A stretch of 64,000 nt of DNA from Streptomyces pyxinicus (lineage in GTDB: Bacteria > Actinomycetota > Actinomycetes > Streptomycetales > Streptomycetaceae), in contig NZ_JANUGP010000012.1 of assembly GCF_024753135.1 (NCBI RefSeq), positions 124,001 through 188,000 of the forward strand, read 5' to 3'. The position numbers and the translations under genes were made by a program. Shown here piece by piece: positions 23,972-32,272 of the stretch. Within the stretch, counting starts at the first letter, position 1. Each line of letters starts with the position of its first letter. The notes below the pieces were generated by a model. It searched no databases. It saw only the letters and a program-made list of their open reading frames with translations, and was not told where the DNA came from.

Positions 23972-26006
23972 TCCGGTCCAGGGCCCGGGCGTTGTCACCC
24001 TCCTCGTGGAGCGTCTCGGCGAGATCCGTGAGGGCGCGGGCCTGGTTGTACCCCTCCCCCTGTGCGGCGAAGAACGCCACGGCCGTCTCCAGCAGACGGC
24101 GCGACTCCTCGAACCGTCCCATGCCGCGCAGCGCGCGCCCCTGGTGCCGTTCCACCAGAGCCAGGGCACGCGGCAGGTCCCGCGCTCCTTCTTGGCCGGA
24201 AATGATCTCTCCGTAGACGGCCTCGGCCTCGGTGAACCGCTCGTAGGCCGCCTCCCACTCCCAGCGGTGCAGGAGCAGCAGCCCCCGCAGCTCGACGGCC
24301 GACGCCTCACCGCGCCGGTGCCCCGCCGCCCGTTCACAGGCCACGGCCGCGCTCGCCGCGCGGTCGGCGTCCTCGCCCCGGCCCAGTTCGCCGAGGCAGT
24401 GCGCGAGCTGGAAGTGCAGGGCGCCGGCCATGCGGGAGTCCGGCCGGTGCCTGTCGGCGCACCGGGTGGCGGCATGCAGCGCGGGCAGCACCTCGTCCCA
24501 GTGTCCGGCCTTGAGCTGGAGCGGCCACAGGGCACGGGCCAGCCGCAGTGCCGTGTCGAGGTGCCCGTGCTCCTCGGCCACCGTCACCGCCCGCACCACG
24601 TTGCCCACTTCGGCGGCGAGGACGGCCACACCCTGCGCCTCGTCACGGCACGCCGCCCCGCGCTCCGGGGCCGGCTCGGTGCGCCAGCTCTGCGGCAGGA
24701 CGGCGTGGGCGGCGTGCAGCACCCGGTTCAGCAGGGCGTCGAGGGTCCGGGCCACGGCGGCGGCGCACTCGGCGACACCGTGCTCCACTCCCGCGCTGTC
24801 GGCGAGGTAGCGCCGCACCTCCGGCCGGAACGAGTAGCGGTCGGCGGGCAGGGGCTCCACCAACCGGACCGCCACGGCCTCTTCGAGCATCCGGGTGGCC
24901 TCGGACACGTCCTCGACGCCCACCGCGGTGGCGGCCAGCCGAGCGTCGACGGACGGCCAGCCGCCGAGCGCCGTCAGCCGGCACAGCCGTACCGTCTCGG
25001 GCGGGAGAGCGCGGCACGCGGTACGCGCCGCCGCGTGCACGGGATGCTCAGGCGGCGGCCCGTCGCCGGCCGGGTGCCCGGGCGGGCCCGGCTCGTCGGC
25101 CAGCAGCCGCGCCGCCTCGGTCCTGAGCGCGTACGCGTTGCCCGCGCACGACCGCAGTACCTCGGGCAGCCGGGCCCGGGCCCCCGCCACCTTCTCCCGG
25201 CCGGCCAGGTTCCTGAGCATCCGCAGCGCGTACCGGTCGCTCAGAGGAGGTACGGCGACACGCTCGGCCTCCAGCAGGAACGGCCGGCCGGAGACCACCA
25301 CCAGGAGGAACACCTCCGGCGTGGCGGGGATCAGACTCCGGACCTGTGCCATCGAGGTGACGTGGTCGATCACGATGAGCGCTCGGCGGCCCGTGGTGAG
25401 CCGACGGTAGAGGTCCTCGCGGCCGGCGGGGGCCGGGATCCGCTCGGCCGCCACCCCCATGGCGCGCAGCAGGCGGCCCAGGACCGCGGCCGGGGCGACG
25501 CCGGGGCCGCCGCCTCCGTCACGGAGGTCGACGTAGAACTGCCCGTCGGGGAAAAGGCCTTGGTGCACGGCGCCGAGGTGGAGGGCGGTCGCGGTGGTGC
25601 CGATCCCGGGCGGGCCGTAGAGCAGCGCCACACGTGGCCGGCCGGCGGCCGGGCGGGTCAACTCCCCTTTGAGCTGCTTCAGCACGCCCTGCCGGTCGGT
25701 GAAGTCCCGTGGGGCGGGCGGCAGTCCGGCGGTCGGGACGAGGGATGCCGGGGGCGGCGACGAACTCCCCACGAGCAGCGCCCACTCGGCCGCCTGCCGC
25801 GGATCGTGACCCAGCCGGGCGTGCATCTGCCCGGCGAGCGCCTCCCATCCCTCGGCGGTCGCCGGAAGAGGCGTCCGCCCTCCGAGGGTCCGCCTCGCCA
25901 GCGCACCGGTCGACACGAGCAACTGCTTGCCCATCTCCCCGGCGGCGCCATTGCCCACACTCATGAGAAACGTGGTGAGCGCGCTGAGCGCCACGATCTC
26001 CAGCAC
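23871..26006 (-). CDS. STAND-type NB-ARC NTPase with C-terminal tetratricopeptide-like repeats
   Basis: 711-residue signal-transduction ATPase. An N-terminal segment of about 60 residues contains a hydrophobic helix (VLEIVALSALTTFLMSVG). An NB-ARC domain begins near residue 110 with a P-loop GPPGIGTTATAL, Walker B region ALIVIDHV and the sensor stretch EVFLLVVVSGRPF. The Walker A lysine is replaced by Thr137. From about residue 470 to the end there are helical TPR-like repeats (ALWPLQLKAGHWDEVLPAL, LQLAHCLGELGRGEDADRA-like, ALTDLAETLHEEGDNARAL). GTG 26006 has AAGGGG five bases upstream; a longer frame to 26072 lacks one. Upstream on the same strand are the membrane and cyclase-like genes, a probable transcription unit. 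Confidence 0.85.
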   Translation of the reverse strand: MLEIVALSALTTFLMSVGNGAAGEMGKQLLVSTGALARRTLGGRTPLPATAEGWEALAGQMHARLGHDPRQAAEWALLVGSSSPPPASLVPTAGLPPAPRDFTDRQGVLKQLKGELTRPAAGRPRVALLYGPPGIGTTATALHLGAVHQGLFPDGQFYVDLRDGGGGPGVAPAAVLGRLLRAMGVAAERIPAPAGREDLYRRLTTGRRALIVIDHVTSMAQVRSLIPATPEVFLLVVVSGRPFLLEAERVAVPPLSDRYALRMLRNLAGREKVAGARARLPEVLRSCAGNAYALRTEAARLLADEPGPPGHPAGDGPPPEHPVHAAARTACRALPPETVRLCRLTALGGWPSVDARLAATAVGVEDVSEATRMLEEAVAVRLVEPLPADRYSFRPEVRRYLADSAGVEHGVAECAAAVARTLDALLNRVLHAAHAVLPQSWRTEPAPERGAACRDEAQGVAVLAAEVGNVVRAVTVAEEHGHLDTALRLARALWPLQLKAGHWDEVLPALHAATRCADRHRPDSRMAGALHFQLAHCLGELGRGEDADRAASAAVACERAAGHRRGEASAVELRGLLLLHRWEWEAAYERFTEAEAVYGEIISGQEGARDLPRALALVERHQGRALRGMGRFEESRRLLETAVAFFAAQGEGYNQARALTDLAETLHEEGDNARALDRITEAERLLPAAAVPHRQYLAGLRLRCETGRQEA

Positions 26007-26087
26007 GTCGGCCCCTTTGCTGGTCCCCTGTCCGACCTTGGCCGGACTGTATCCCCGCGGCCCCGGTCCCACGAAACATTTCAGACC

Positions 26088-27020
26088 TCACCGGCCCGTG
26101 GGCTGGGGTGGATCGGCCCGGTACGGCGCGAAGGCCGCGTCGGCGGCCGGGGCGTAGGGGCGGTTGGACATGCGCGTGACCAGGAGCCACATCGCGCGCT
26201 CGTCCGCGAGGCTCTTGGGGAGGACCAGGCCGAGGGCGTCGGCGAGCGGCTTGCGGCCGATGTTGACCAACGTCCGTACGGCCGCCGCCCATTCGTCGGT
26301 GGCGGCGACCGCGGCCCGGTACCAGAGCGGGACCAGGGCGAGCAGTCCGGCGCCCGTGAGGACGAGCACCGTCCGGTCGGCGCGGGCCACGGGCAGGGCG
26401 GCGAAGGCGCCCAGGGCGACGGCCACGTGCCCGTAGAGCAGGGCCACGAAGAAGTCGACGTTCGCCCGGGCGGTGCCGACCTGCCGGCCCGCCGGTTCCG
26501 GCGCCACGCTGGTCAGCTCGTTCCAGAGGACCTGGGTGTCGAGGCGGTAGCGGTCGTACCCGTACTCCTCGAAGCGGCGGATGGCGTTGCCGAGCCGGGT
26601 CGGGGTGACCTGGGTGTCGCTCACCGGGTAGCGGCTGAGCTTCTCCGCGAGCAGGGCGCGGCGGATGGGCGAGGTGAGCGCGGGGTCGGCGAGGCGGTCG
26701 GCCGTCCGCCGCCTGCGGGCCAGTTGGCGGCGGCAGCCGTACGCGTAGGCGGCGGACGGCCAGAGCGCGTAGCCCTCCAGGAAGCGGTAGAGCGGCGTCT
26801 GGAGGGCGTTGACGACGAGCCCGAGCAGGATGGCGGCGACCAGCAGCACGAGCGCGTGGGACCCGCCCGACCCCGGCCGGAAGCGGTCGAGTACGGCGGG
26901 CGGCCTGATGCCGGGCGCGACGGCGAGGGTGAAGACCGCGAGGTTCAGGGCGGTGGGCAGGATCCAGCCGACGAGCAGGCTCCAGCCGCCGCCGAGCACG
27001 CCCTTGGCGATGTCTCCCAC
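26088..27020 (-). CDS. Membrane protein of unknown function (four predicted helices)
   Basis: 310-residue protein with two hydrophobic segments near the N-terminus (LLVGWILPTALNLAVFTLAVA and ALVLLVAAILLGLVVNAL) and two in the middle (VALLYGHVAVALGAFAAL and VLVLTGAGLLALVPLW). A cytosolic loop of about 110 residues, rich in Arg, lies between the pairs. It starts three bases after the stop of the cyclase-like gene, so the two are tightly coupled. A membrane protein next to a cyclase-like protein and a STAND ATPase could be an effector or anchor; no family was recognised. Confidence 0.75.
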   Translation of the reverse strand: MGDIAKGVLGGGWSLLVGWILPTALNLAVFTLAVAPGIRPPAVLDRFRPGSGGSHALVLLVAAILLGLVVNALQTPLYRFLEGYALWPSAAYAYGCRRQLARRRRTADRLADPALTSPIRRALLAEKLSRYPVSDTQVTPTRLGNAIRRFEEYGYDRYRLDTQVLWNELTSVAPEPAGRQVGTARANVDFFVALLYGHVAVALGAFAALPVARADRTVLVLTGAGLLALVPLWYRAAVAATDEWAAAVRTLVNIGRKPLADALGLVLPKSLADERAMWLLVTRMSNRPYAPAADAAFAPYRADPPQPTGR

Positions 27021-27023
27021 GGT

Positions 27024-27821
27024 CTACGGCTCCGGCGTCTGTCGCGGCCAGTCGTCGTCCGGGTCGAGCGGCGGGCCGGGCGGGGTGTGGCCGACGGCGG
27101 CCCGACCGGGCGGGAAGCCACCCGGGTGCGGCTCGTCGTTCGCGAGGACCCTGCCGCGGTGCCCGGTCTCCCGCTGCGGCGACCCGGGCGGTGCCGCGTC
27201 ACCGGGTACGGCGATCAGCCCGCGTACCGTACGGCCGGGCCCGGCGGCGGCCTCGACGGGCCGGTACACCCCCTGGCCGGCGCCCGGAGCACCCTGCCCC
27301 GAGACCGCGCTGTGGACGCGGTCGGAGAGGACCAGCACCAGCCGGTCCCGGCTCTGGGCGAGCGTCTGCCGGACCGGGCCGGAGTCCACCAGCCGGGCCA
27401 GGTCGTCGATGTCCGCGCCCGCCACCGCCAGGCGGTCCTCGTGGGAGACCACGGGTGCACGGCCGATGCCCACGCGCAGCCGCATCCGGTGCGCGTCGTC
27501 GCGCAGCGCGTCGTGGAGGCCGCCGACGAACCCGCGCAGCAGCCTGTCGGTCCCGACGGTGCCGGGGACGAGGAGCAGCAGCGCGTCGCCGCGGTCCGCC
27601 ATCCTCGCCGCGTCCAGGCCGAGCCGGTCCCGCCGCAGCGCGGACTCCGTCACGGCGTGCAGCGCTCGGCGGAGCGTCGTCCGGACGGCGTCGGGCCGTC
27701 GGGTCACGTCCTCGGTGTCCTCGATGCCATCAATGTCCTCGATGCCATCGGTGCCGTCGGTGTCATCGGTGCCGTCGATGCCGAGCAGCACGATCCATCC
27801 GTCGAGCGGATCCCCCGTCAC
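27024..27821 (-). CDS. Class III nucleotide-cyclase-like protein with an Asp-rich tandem repeat insertion
   Basis: 265-residue soluble protein. The order of elements matches the class III cyclase homology fold: a first strand WIVLLGIDG, then ARMADRGDALLLLVPG (equivalent of the GD-x-hydrophobic hairpin), RLRVGIGRAPVV, and GADIDDLARLVDS (equivalent of the G-x-x-x-N-x-A-x-RL helix, with Asp for Asn). Catalytic competence is uncertain. After the first strand there is an acidic repeat (IDGTDDTDGTDGIEDIDG...), encoded by eight 9-base units. The C-terminal 80 residues are Pro/Gly-rich and probably disordered. GTG 27821 has AAGGGG upstream; the frame continues to 27857 without a better site. Confidence 0.65.
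   Translation of the reverse strand: MTGDPLDGWIVLLGIDGTDDTDGTDGIEDIDGIEDTEDVTRRPDAVRTTLRRALHAVTESALRRDRLGLDAARMADRGDALLLLVPGTVGTDRLLRGFVGGLHDALRDDAHRMRLRVGIGRAPVVSHEDRLAVAGADIDDLARLVDSGPVRQTLAQSRDRLVLVLSDRVHSAVSGQGAPGAGQGVYRPVEAAAGPGRTVRGLIAVPGDAAPPGSPQRETGHRGRVLANDEPHPGGFPPGRAAVGHTPPGPPLDPDDDWPRQTPEP
27709..27780. repeat. 9-bp imperfect tandem repeat, 8 units, in the cyclase-like gene
   Basis: Eight 9-base units of the type (t/c)c(c/a/g)tc(g/a)(g/a)tg in a row, giving on the coding strand repeated three-residue steps such as GID, GTD, DTD and GIE. Unit length is a multiple of three, so copy changes would keep the frame but alter the length of an acidic loop next to the first conserved strand. 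Confidence 0.85.
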
Positions 27822-27857
27822 CCCGCGCCCCCTTCGGTCGGCCACGCCGGACCTCAA

Positions 27858-29162
27858 CTATGTCCTACCGCCGGGCGGCCGGGGGCGGTTCGGGTCCGGA
27901 GCGCGGGCGGGCGGCTGCCCGAGGTGCCGGGCCGGCCGGGTGGCGAGGTGCAGCAGGTGTTCCAGGGGGCCGCGCCGGAAGCGGTGGGTCCAGACGGTCG
28001 CGCCGAGCAGGGCGGCCCCGATGAACCCGAGCAGGACCGGCAGGGCGCTCATGGTGTCGTCGTCGGCCACCGGCACGTACCAGACGTCGGTGAGGAGCCA
28101 GAGGGCGACGATGTGCAGGACGTAGGCGGTCAGGGCGGTCGCGCCGACCGCCGCGACGGGGCGGCCCAGGCGGGTGGTGCGCGGCATCCGGGCGGCGACG
28201 GCCAGGCAGCCGGCCAGCACGGCCAGGGCGACGCCCGTGTTGCCGGCGATGGAGAAGGTGGTCTGGCTGTGCGGCGCGGCGACCAGCAGCCAGGCGGCCG
28301 GCGGGTGGCTCCCGGGACTGCCGACGGTGTCGGACCACCAGGCGGCCGAGGCGGGGCCGCCGTGCGTGGCGGCGGTGACGGCGGACCGGGCGCCGGGCAC
28401 CAGGCGCAGGGCGAGCCAGGAGCCGCCGTAGCCGAGCACGGCGAGCGCGGCGCCGGTGAGTGCGAGGCGGGCCCGGGCGCCGGCCCGGGTGAGGTCGAGG
28501 CGGGCCACGGCCATGCCGGCCACCAGGAACGGCAGCCAGGTCAGCGCCGGGTAGTCCCCGGTGAACAGCAGCTCCACCAGGCCGTCGGTGCCGCTCAGCC
28601 GGGCCAGTGGGTCCCAGGCGGTGACCTGGTCCGCCCAGCCGCCGTCCCGGATCGACGACTGGACGGCGTACAGGGCCCCGGGCATGACGAACGCTCCGGC
28701 GACGGCGACCAGGGCGAGTGCGCGGGCTCGCAGTCGGTACAGCGGCAGCACGGCGACGAAGAGCAGGGCGTAGCAGCCGAGGATCACGTCCACGTCGGTG
28801 TCCAGGGCGGTCAGGGCGTAGCCGAGCACCAGCAGGACGGCGGCGCGGATCAGCACCCTGCCCCGGGTCTGGCGGCCGGCGCGGCCGGTGTGGGGGTACG
28901 GCCGGCCGGTGATGAGGATCAGCGAGAAGCCGGCGAGCAGCGCGAACAGCGCGGAGGAACGGCCCCGTGCCGTCTCCAGCAGGAACCCGGTGGGGCCGCC
29001 CACGCTCACGTCGGGGCCGACGTGGGCGGAGAACATGCCGAGGACGGCCAGACCGCGGGCCAGGTCGACGCCGACGAGCCGGCCGGGGCGGGTGCCGGAG
29101 GCGGTGGGCGGGGCCGCTCGCGGAGGCGCCGCCGGGCCGGCCCGTGCCGCCTTCTCCCGCAT
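27858..29162 (-). CDS. DUF418/acyltransferase-like multipass membrane protein
   Basis: 434-residue integral membrane protein. The conserved entry motif is RLVGVDLARGLAVLGMFSAHVGP near residue 30. About ten hydrophobic helices follow, a long extracellular loop (FTGDYPALTWLPFLVAGMAVARLDL) and a closing motif TALTAYVLHIVALWLL, as in DUF418 and heparan-N-acetyltransferase-like proteins. These are thought to move acyl groups across the membrane or modify surface glycans; the substrate is unknown. The start is uncertain: the N-terminus runs back through a 30-base repeat with ATGs at 29162, 29192 and 29222, and a GTG at 29258. The stop TAG is 36 bases before the cyclase-like start, so it may lead that operon. 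Confidence 0.8.
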   Translation of the reverse strand: MREKAARAGPAAPPRAAPPTASGTRPGRLVGVDLARGLAVLGMFSAHVGPDVSVGGPTGFLLETARGRSSALFALLAGFSLILITGRPYPHTGRAGRQTRGRVLIRAAVLLVLGYALTALDTDVDVILGCYALLFVAVLPLYRLRARALALVAVAGAFVMPGALYAVQSSIRDGGWADQVTAWDPLARLSGTDGLVELLFTGDYPALTWLPFLVAGMAVARLDLTRAGARARLALTGAALAVLGYGGSWLALRLVPGARSAVTAATHGGPASAAWWSDTVGSPGSHPPAAWLLVAAPHSQTTFSIAGNTGVALAVLAGCLAVAARMPRTTRLGRPVAAVGATALTAYVLHIVALWLLTDVWYVPVADDDTMSALPVLLGFIGAALLGATVWTHRFRRGPLEHLLHLATRPARHLGQPPARAPDPNRPRPPGGRT

Positions 29163-29250
29163 GCCGTCAGATGTCGCCGCGCCCGTCCTCATGCCGCCAG
29201 GTGTCGCCGCACACGTCCTCATGCCGTGAGGTGTTGCCGCCCGGCCGTGT
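29161..29250. repeat. 30-bp tandem repeat, three imperfect copies, in the divergent promoter region
   Basis: Three successive 30-base units begin ATGCCGTCAGATGTCGCCGC, ATGCCGCCAGGTGTCGCCGC and ATGCCGTGAGGTGTTGCCGC. They cover the possible translation starts of the DUF418-type gene and lie between it and the response-regulator gene. They may be repeated regulator sites or part of a variable N-terminus. Confidence 0.85.
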
Positions 29251-29278
29251 CCGCTCACCCGGCACCTGTCCGGAACCC

Positions 29279-29318
29279 CCCGGCCGGTCGGCCGGACCTG
29301 GCCGGCCGACCGGCCGGG
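29279..29318. promoter_or_regulatory. 17-bp perfect inverted repeat in the gap before the response regulator
   Basis: CCCGGCCGGTCGGCCGG (29279-29295) is exactly mirrored by CCGGCCGACCGGCCGGG (29302-29318) around a six-base spacer. It lies about 100 bases upstream of the response-regulator start. It could be an attenuator hairpin in either transcript or an operator. Confidence 0.7.
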
Positions 29319-29416
29319 ACGCGCCGCCAATCGGCGGGAATCGAGAGGCGCCCGCCGCCGGAGCGGGCCCCGGCGGGTAGACATCACGCGGCTGGCCGGC
29401 GAGGAGCGGAGCGCAG

Positions 29417-30082
29417 GTGATCCGGGTACTGGTGGTCGACGACGAGGCGCTCGTCCGTACGGGCTTCACGCACATCCTGAACGCGGCGGACGACATCGAG
29501 GTGGTCGGGGCGGTCCCGGGCGCCCAGGCCGTGCCGAGGGCCCGGGAGGCGCGCCCCGGCGTCGTGCTGCTGGACATCCGGATGCCCGACGTGGACGGGC
29601 TGCGGGTCCTGGCCGACCTGCGCCGGCTGCCGGACCCGCCGGTGGTGGCGATGCTCACCACGTTCGACACGGACGAGTACGTGGCGACGGCGCTGCGTTC
29701 GGGTGCCGCCGGGTACCTGCTCAAGGACACCGATCCCGAGCAGCTGCCGTATCTGGTGCGCGCCCTGGCCGAGGGCGGGACGGTGCTGTCGTCCAAGGTG
29801 ACCCGCGCGGTCGTGGACGGCTACCTCGACCAGGACGGCCGCGAGCCCGCCGTCCGGCTGACCGCCCGGCTGACCGAGCGGGAGCGGGCGGTCCTGGTGC
29901 TGATGGCCGAGGGGCTGGCCAACACCGACATCGGCGAGCGCCTGCATCTGAGCACCGGGACGGTCAAGGGCCATGTCAGCGCCCTGCTGGGCAAGCTGCG
30001 GGTGAGCAGCCGGGTGCAGGCGGCCCTGATCGCCGAGCGCGCCGGGCTGCTGGACGCGTCCCGGGCCGGGGACGAGCGGTGA
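29417..30082 (+). CDS. NarL/LuxR-family response regulator
   Basis: 221-residue regulator. The receiver domain has Asp8/Asp9 in the acidic pocket, phosphoacceptor Asp53 in LLDIRMPD, and the conserved Thr and Lys in MLTTFDTDEYV and YLLKDTDPEQL. The C-terminal LuxR HTH reads LTERERAVLVLMAEGLANTD then LSTGTVKGHVSALLGKL. It activates or represses target promoters after phosphorylation by the kinase encoded immediately downstream; the genes overlap by four bases (GTGA). GTG start with GGAG five bases upstream. The 30-base repeats and the long hairpin upstream are possible targets. Confidence 0.95.
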   Translation: MIRVLVVDDEALVRTGFTHILNAADDIEVVGAVPGAQAVPRAREARPGVVLLDIRMPDVDGLRVLADLRRLPDPPVVAMLTTFDTDEYVATALRSGAAGYLLKDTDPEQLPYLVRALAEGGTVLSSKVTRAVVDGYLDQDGREPAVRLTARLTERERAVLVLMAEGLANTDIGERLHLSTGTVKGHVSALLGKLRVSSRVQAALIAERAGLLDASRAGDER

Positions 30083-31191
30083 GCGCGCGGTGGCCGGCGC
30101 CCCCGCTGCTGGACGCCGTCCTGCTGCTCGTCTCGCTGGCGGACGCGCTGGTGCGGGTCGACATCGGCTTCCACACGGCCTCGGTCTGCGCGGTGGGCGG
30201 GGCCGCGGTCCTCGTGATGCGCCGGCACCGGCCGCTGCTGACCTTCCTGCTGACGCTGCCCTCGGCGATGATCACCGACGCGACGTTCGCGACCACGGCG
30301 GCGCTGTACACGCTCGCGTCGTTCAGCCGGCACCGCGTGCTGCTGGCGTTCTGCGCGCTGGCGTACGCGATCATCGACTTCCTGCCGTGGCCGTGGTCGC
30401 ACGTGCGGGCCTCCGACTTCACGCGCGCGGACTCGCTGCTGCACCTGACCTACACCTTGGCGACCGCGGTCGCCCCCGTCTTCCTGGGCCAGCTCGTGCA
30501 GGCCCGCAGGGACCTGTCCCGGCGGCTCGCGGAGATCTCCGAGGCGCGTGAGCACCAGCGGCTGCTGACGGCCCAGAGCGTCCTGGCGAAGGAACGCGCC
30601 CAGCTGGCCCGGGAGATGCACGACGTGGTCTCGCACCAGGTCAGTCTGATCGCGGTGCAGGCCGGGGCGCTCCAGGTGGGCAGCCCGGACGCCGAGGCCC
30701 GGCGGGCGGCGGCCACGATCCGGCGGCTCAGCGTGCAGACGCTGGACGAGCTGCGGCACATGGTGAGCGTGCTGCGCGCCTCCGGCAGCCGGCCCACGGA
30801 ACTCACCCCGCAGCCGTCCCTCGCCGATCTCCAGCGGCTGGTGGACGGCAGCGCGATCGACGCCGAGCTGAAGACGGACCTGCCGGACGACCTGCCCGCC
30901 GCCGTCCAGCGCGCCGTCTACCGCACGGTCCAGGAGGCGTTGACCAACGTCCGCAAGCACGCGCCGGGCGCGCGAGCCACCGTGCACGTCCGGCGCGCGG
31001 ACGGCCGTGTGCTGGCCACCATCGCCAACACCGCGCCCACCCGGCCGGCCCTGCCCCTGCCGGGCGCCCACCACGGACTCGTCGGCCTGCGCCAGCGCGC
31101 CGAACTCCTCGGCGGCACCCTCACCTGCGGTCCGACGGCGGACGGCGGCTACGAACTCACCCTGGACCTGCCGGCCACCGCCTCGGCGTGA
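30079..31191 (+). CDS. Sensor histidine kinase (HisKA_3 family)
   Basis: 370-residue membrane kinase that phosphorylates the overlapping response regulator. Four to five N-terminal hydrophobic helices (about residues 10-140) form a short-loop sensor without a large extracellular domain. The HisKA_3 dimerisation helix contains the phospho-His in REMHDVVSHQVSLI. The ATPase domain has the N box QEALTNVRKHAPGA, a G box region ATIANTAP and HGLVGLRQRAELLGG. The stimulus is probably sensed within the membrane. The gene ends one base from the stop of the converging hypothetical gene. Confidence 0.94.
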   Translation: MSARWPAPPLLDAVLLLVSLADALVRVDIGFHTASVCAVGGAAVLVMRRHRPLLTFLLTLPSAMITDATFATTAALYTLASFSRHRVLLAFCALAYAIIDFLPWPWSHVRASDFTRADSLLHLTYTLATAVAPVFLGQLVQARRDLSRRLAEISEAREHQRLLTAQSVLAKERAQLAREMHDVVSHQVSLIAVQAGALQVGSPDAEARRAAATIRRLSVQTLDELRHMVSVLRASGSRPTELTPQPSLADLQRLVDGSAIDAELKTDLPDDLPAAVQRAVYRTVQEALTNVRKHAPGARATVHVRRADGRVLATIANTAPTRPALPLPGAHHGLVGLRQRAELLGGTLTCGPTADGGYELTLDLPATASA

Positions 31192-31192
31192 G

Positions 31193-32149
31193 TCACAGGG
31201 CCGCCAGCGCCCGGCGCTGCGCCTGCTCGAACCCGGCCAGCGCGTCCCCCTCGGTCGCCCACGGCCACGGGGTGACCACACCGCCGAGGAGGTCGAAGAC
31301 GGCCGCGGCCTGCCGGCGCCGGTCGGCGGCCACCAGGGCGTAGGCGAGGAGGTTGAGGTCGGCGAGCGCCTTCGCGTGCCGCAGGAAGCCGGGCTGTGCC
31401 CAGGTGTGGGCCACCCGGTCGAGGGCCTGGGTGGCCGCCGTGTGCGACCAGTGGTTGCGTGCCACCAGGGCCTCGACCCCGCCCCGCTCGACGAGGGAGT
31501 GGTACTGGAGGACCTGGGCGGTGAGTTCCACGGCGGCGCAGGGGACGTTCGCGGGCATGCGGTGGCCGAGGGAGTCCACGAAGTCGAGGACCTGGACGCG
31601 CGATCCGGCCTCCTGCGGGCCGAGGTAGCCCAGCATGCCGAGGTAGGCCTCGCGGTTCCAGCGGTCGCGGGCGAGCACCTCGTTCCAGGCGCCGAACACC
31701 TGGGAGCGCTGGAGGCGTTGTACGCGGCCCGCCTCCAGCAGCACCACCCAGGGCGTGGGGTCGTCGGGGGCGAGCGCGGCGGCCCGCAGGCACAGGTCGA
31801 CCGCCTCGGCCGCGTCCTCGGGGGAGTTGTGGCGGCGGGCGCGGGCGACCTGGGTCCAGGCGTGCAGGGTCAGCGCGTCGGCGCTGCGCGGCTCCCGGAC
31901 GGCCCAGGACTTCGCCAGTTGGGTTTCGGCCAGGTAGTCCGCGAGGACGCCCATCCGGTGCGCACGGCGGTCCCAGTCGCCCGGCTGCTGGCCGAGGAGC
32001 CGGGAGATCTGCGCCAGGCACAGGTCCGTCGTCGCGATGATCCCGGACTTCGTCGTCGCCAGCAGCGACTTCAGAAGCTTGCCCAGGTCCTGGTCGTCCA
32101 GTTCCGGGGCGAGGCGTGACCTTTTGCGGCGACTCGAAAGAAATCCCAT
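31193..32149 (-). CDS. Helical-repeat protein of unknown function
   Basis: 318-residue soluble protein built almost wholly of helices, with TPR-like steps (AAEAVDLCLRAAALAPDDPTPWVVLLEAG, cut here to its core AALAPDDPTPWVVL; RWNREAYLGMLGYLG; LADLNLLAYALVAADRR). The N-terminus is basic (GFLSSRRKRSR). No enzyme motif. It looks like a conserved actinobacterial hypothetical protein. No clear ribosome-binding site precedes ATG 32149, so it may be leaderless or start slightly differently. It converges on the histidine kinase gene. Confidence 0.78.
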   Translation of the reverse strand: MGFLSSRRKRSRLAPELDDQDLGKLLKSLLATTKSGIIATTDLCLAQISRLLGQQPGDWDRRAHRMGVLADYLAETQLAKSWAVREPRSADALTLHAWTQVARARRHNSPEDAAEAVDLCLRAAALAPDDPTPWVVLLEAGRVQRLQRSQVFGAWNEVLARDRWNREAYLGMLGYLGPQEAGSRVQVLDFVDSLGHRMPANVPCAAVELTAQVLQYHSLVERGGVEALVARNHWSHTAATQALDRVAHTWAQPGFLRHAKALADLNLLAYALVAADRRRQAAAVFDLLGGVVTPWPWATEGDALAGFEQAQRRALAAL

Positions 32150-32272
32150 GCCGGGAGGCTAGGGGCGGCCCGGGATTGCACAAGGTTTACGCCAAGATCG
32201 TTATCGATTGCACGACTCTGCCATGGTTACCCGCTCGTATGGTGAGATGACATGCCGTGACCGACCGGTCGG

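Noticed and set aside
23847..29420. A forward frame open for 1,857 codons across 23.8-29.4 kb
   Set aside because: It is antisense to four genes with clear motifs (STAND NTPase, membrane protein, cyclase-like, DUF418-type). Its product is low-complexity Arg/Gly/Val-rich with no family motif. Long antisense frames are expected at this GC content.
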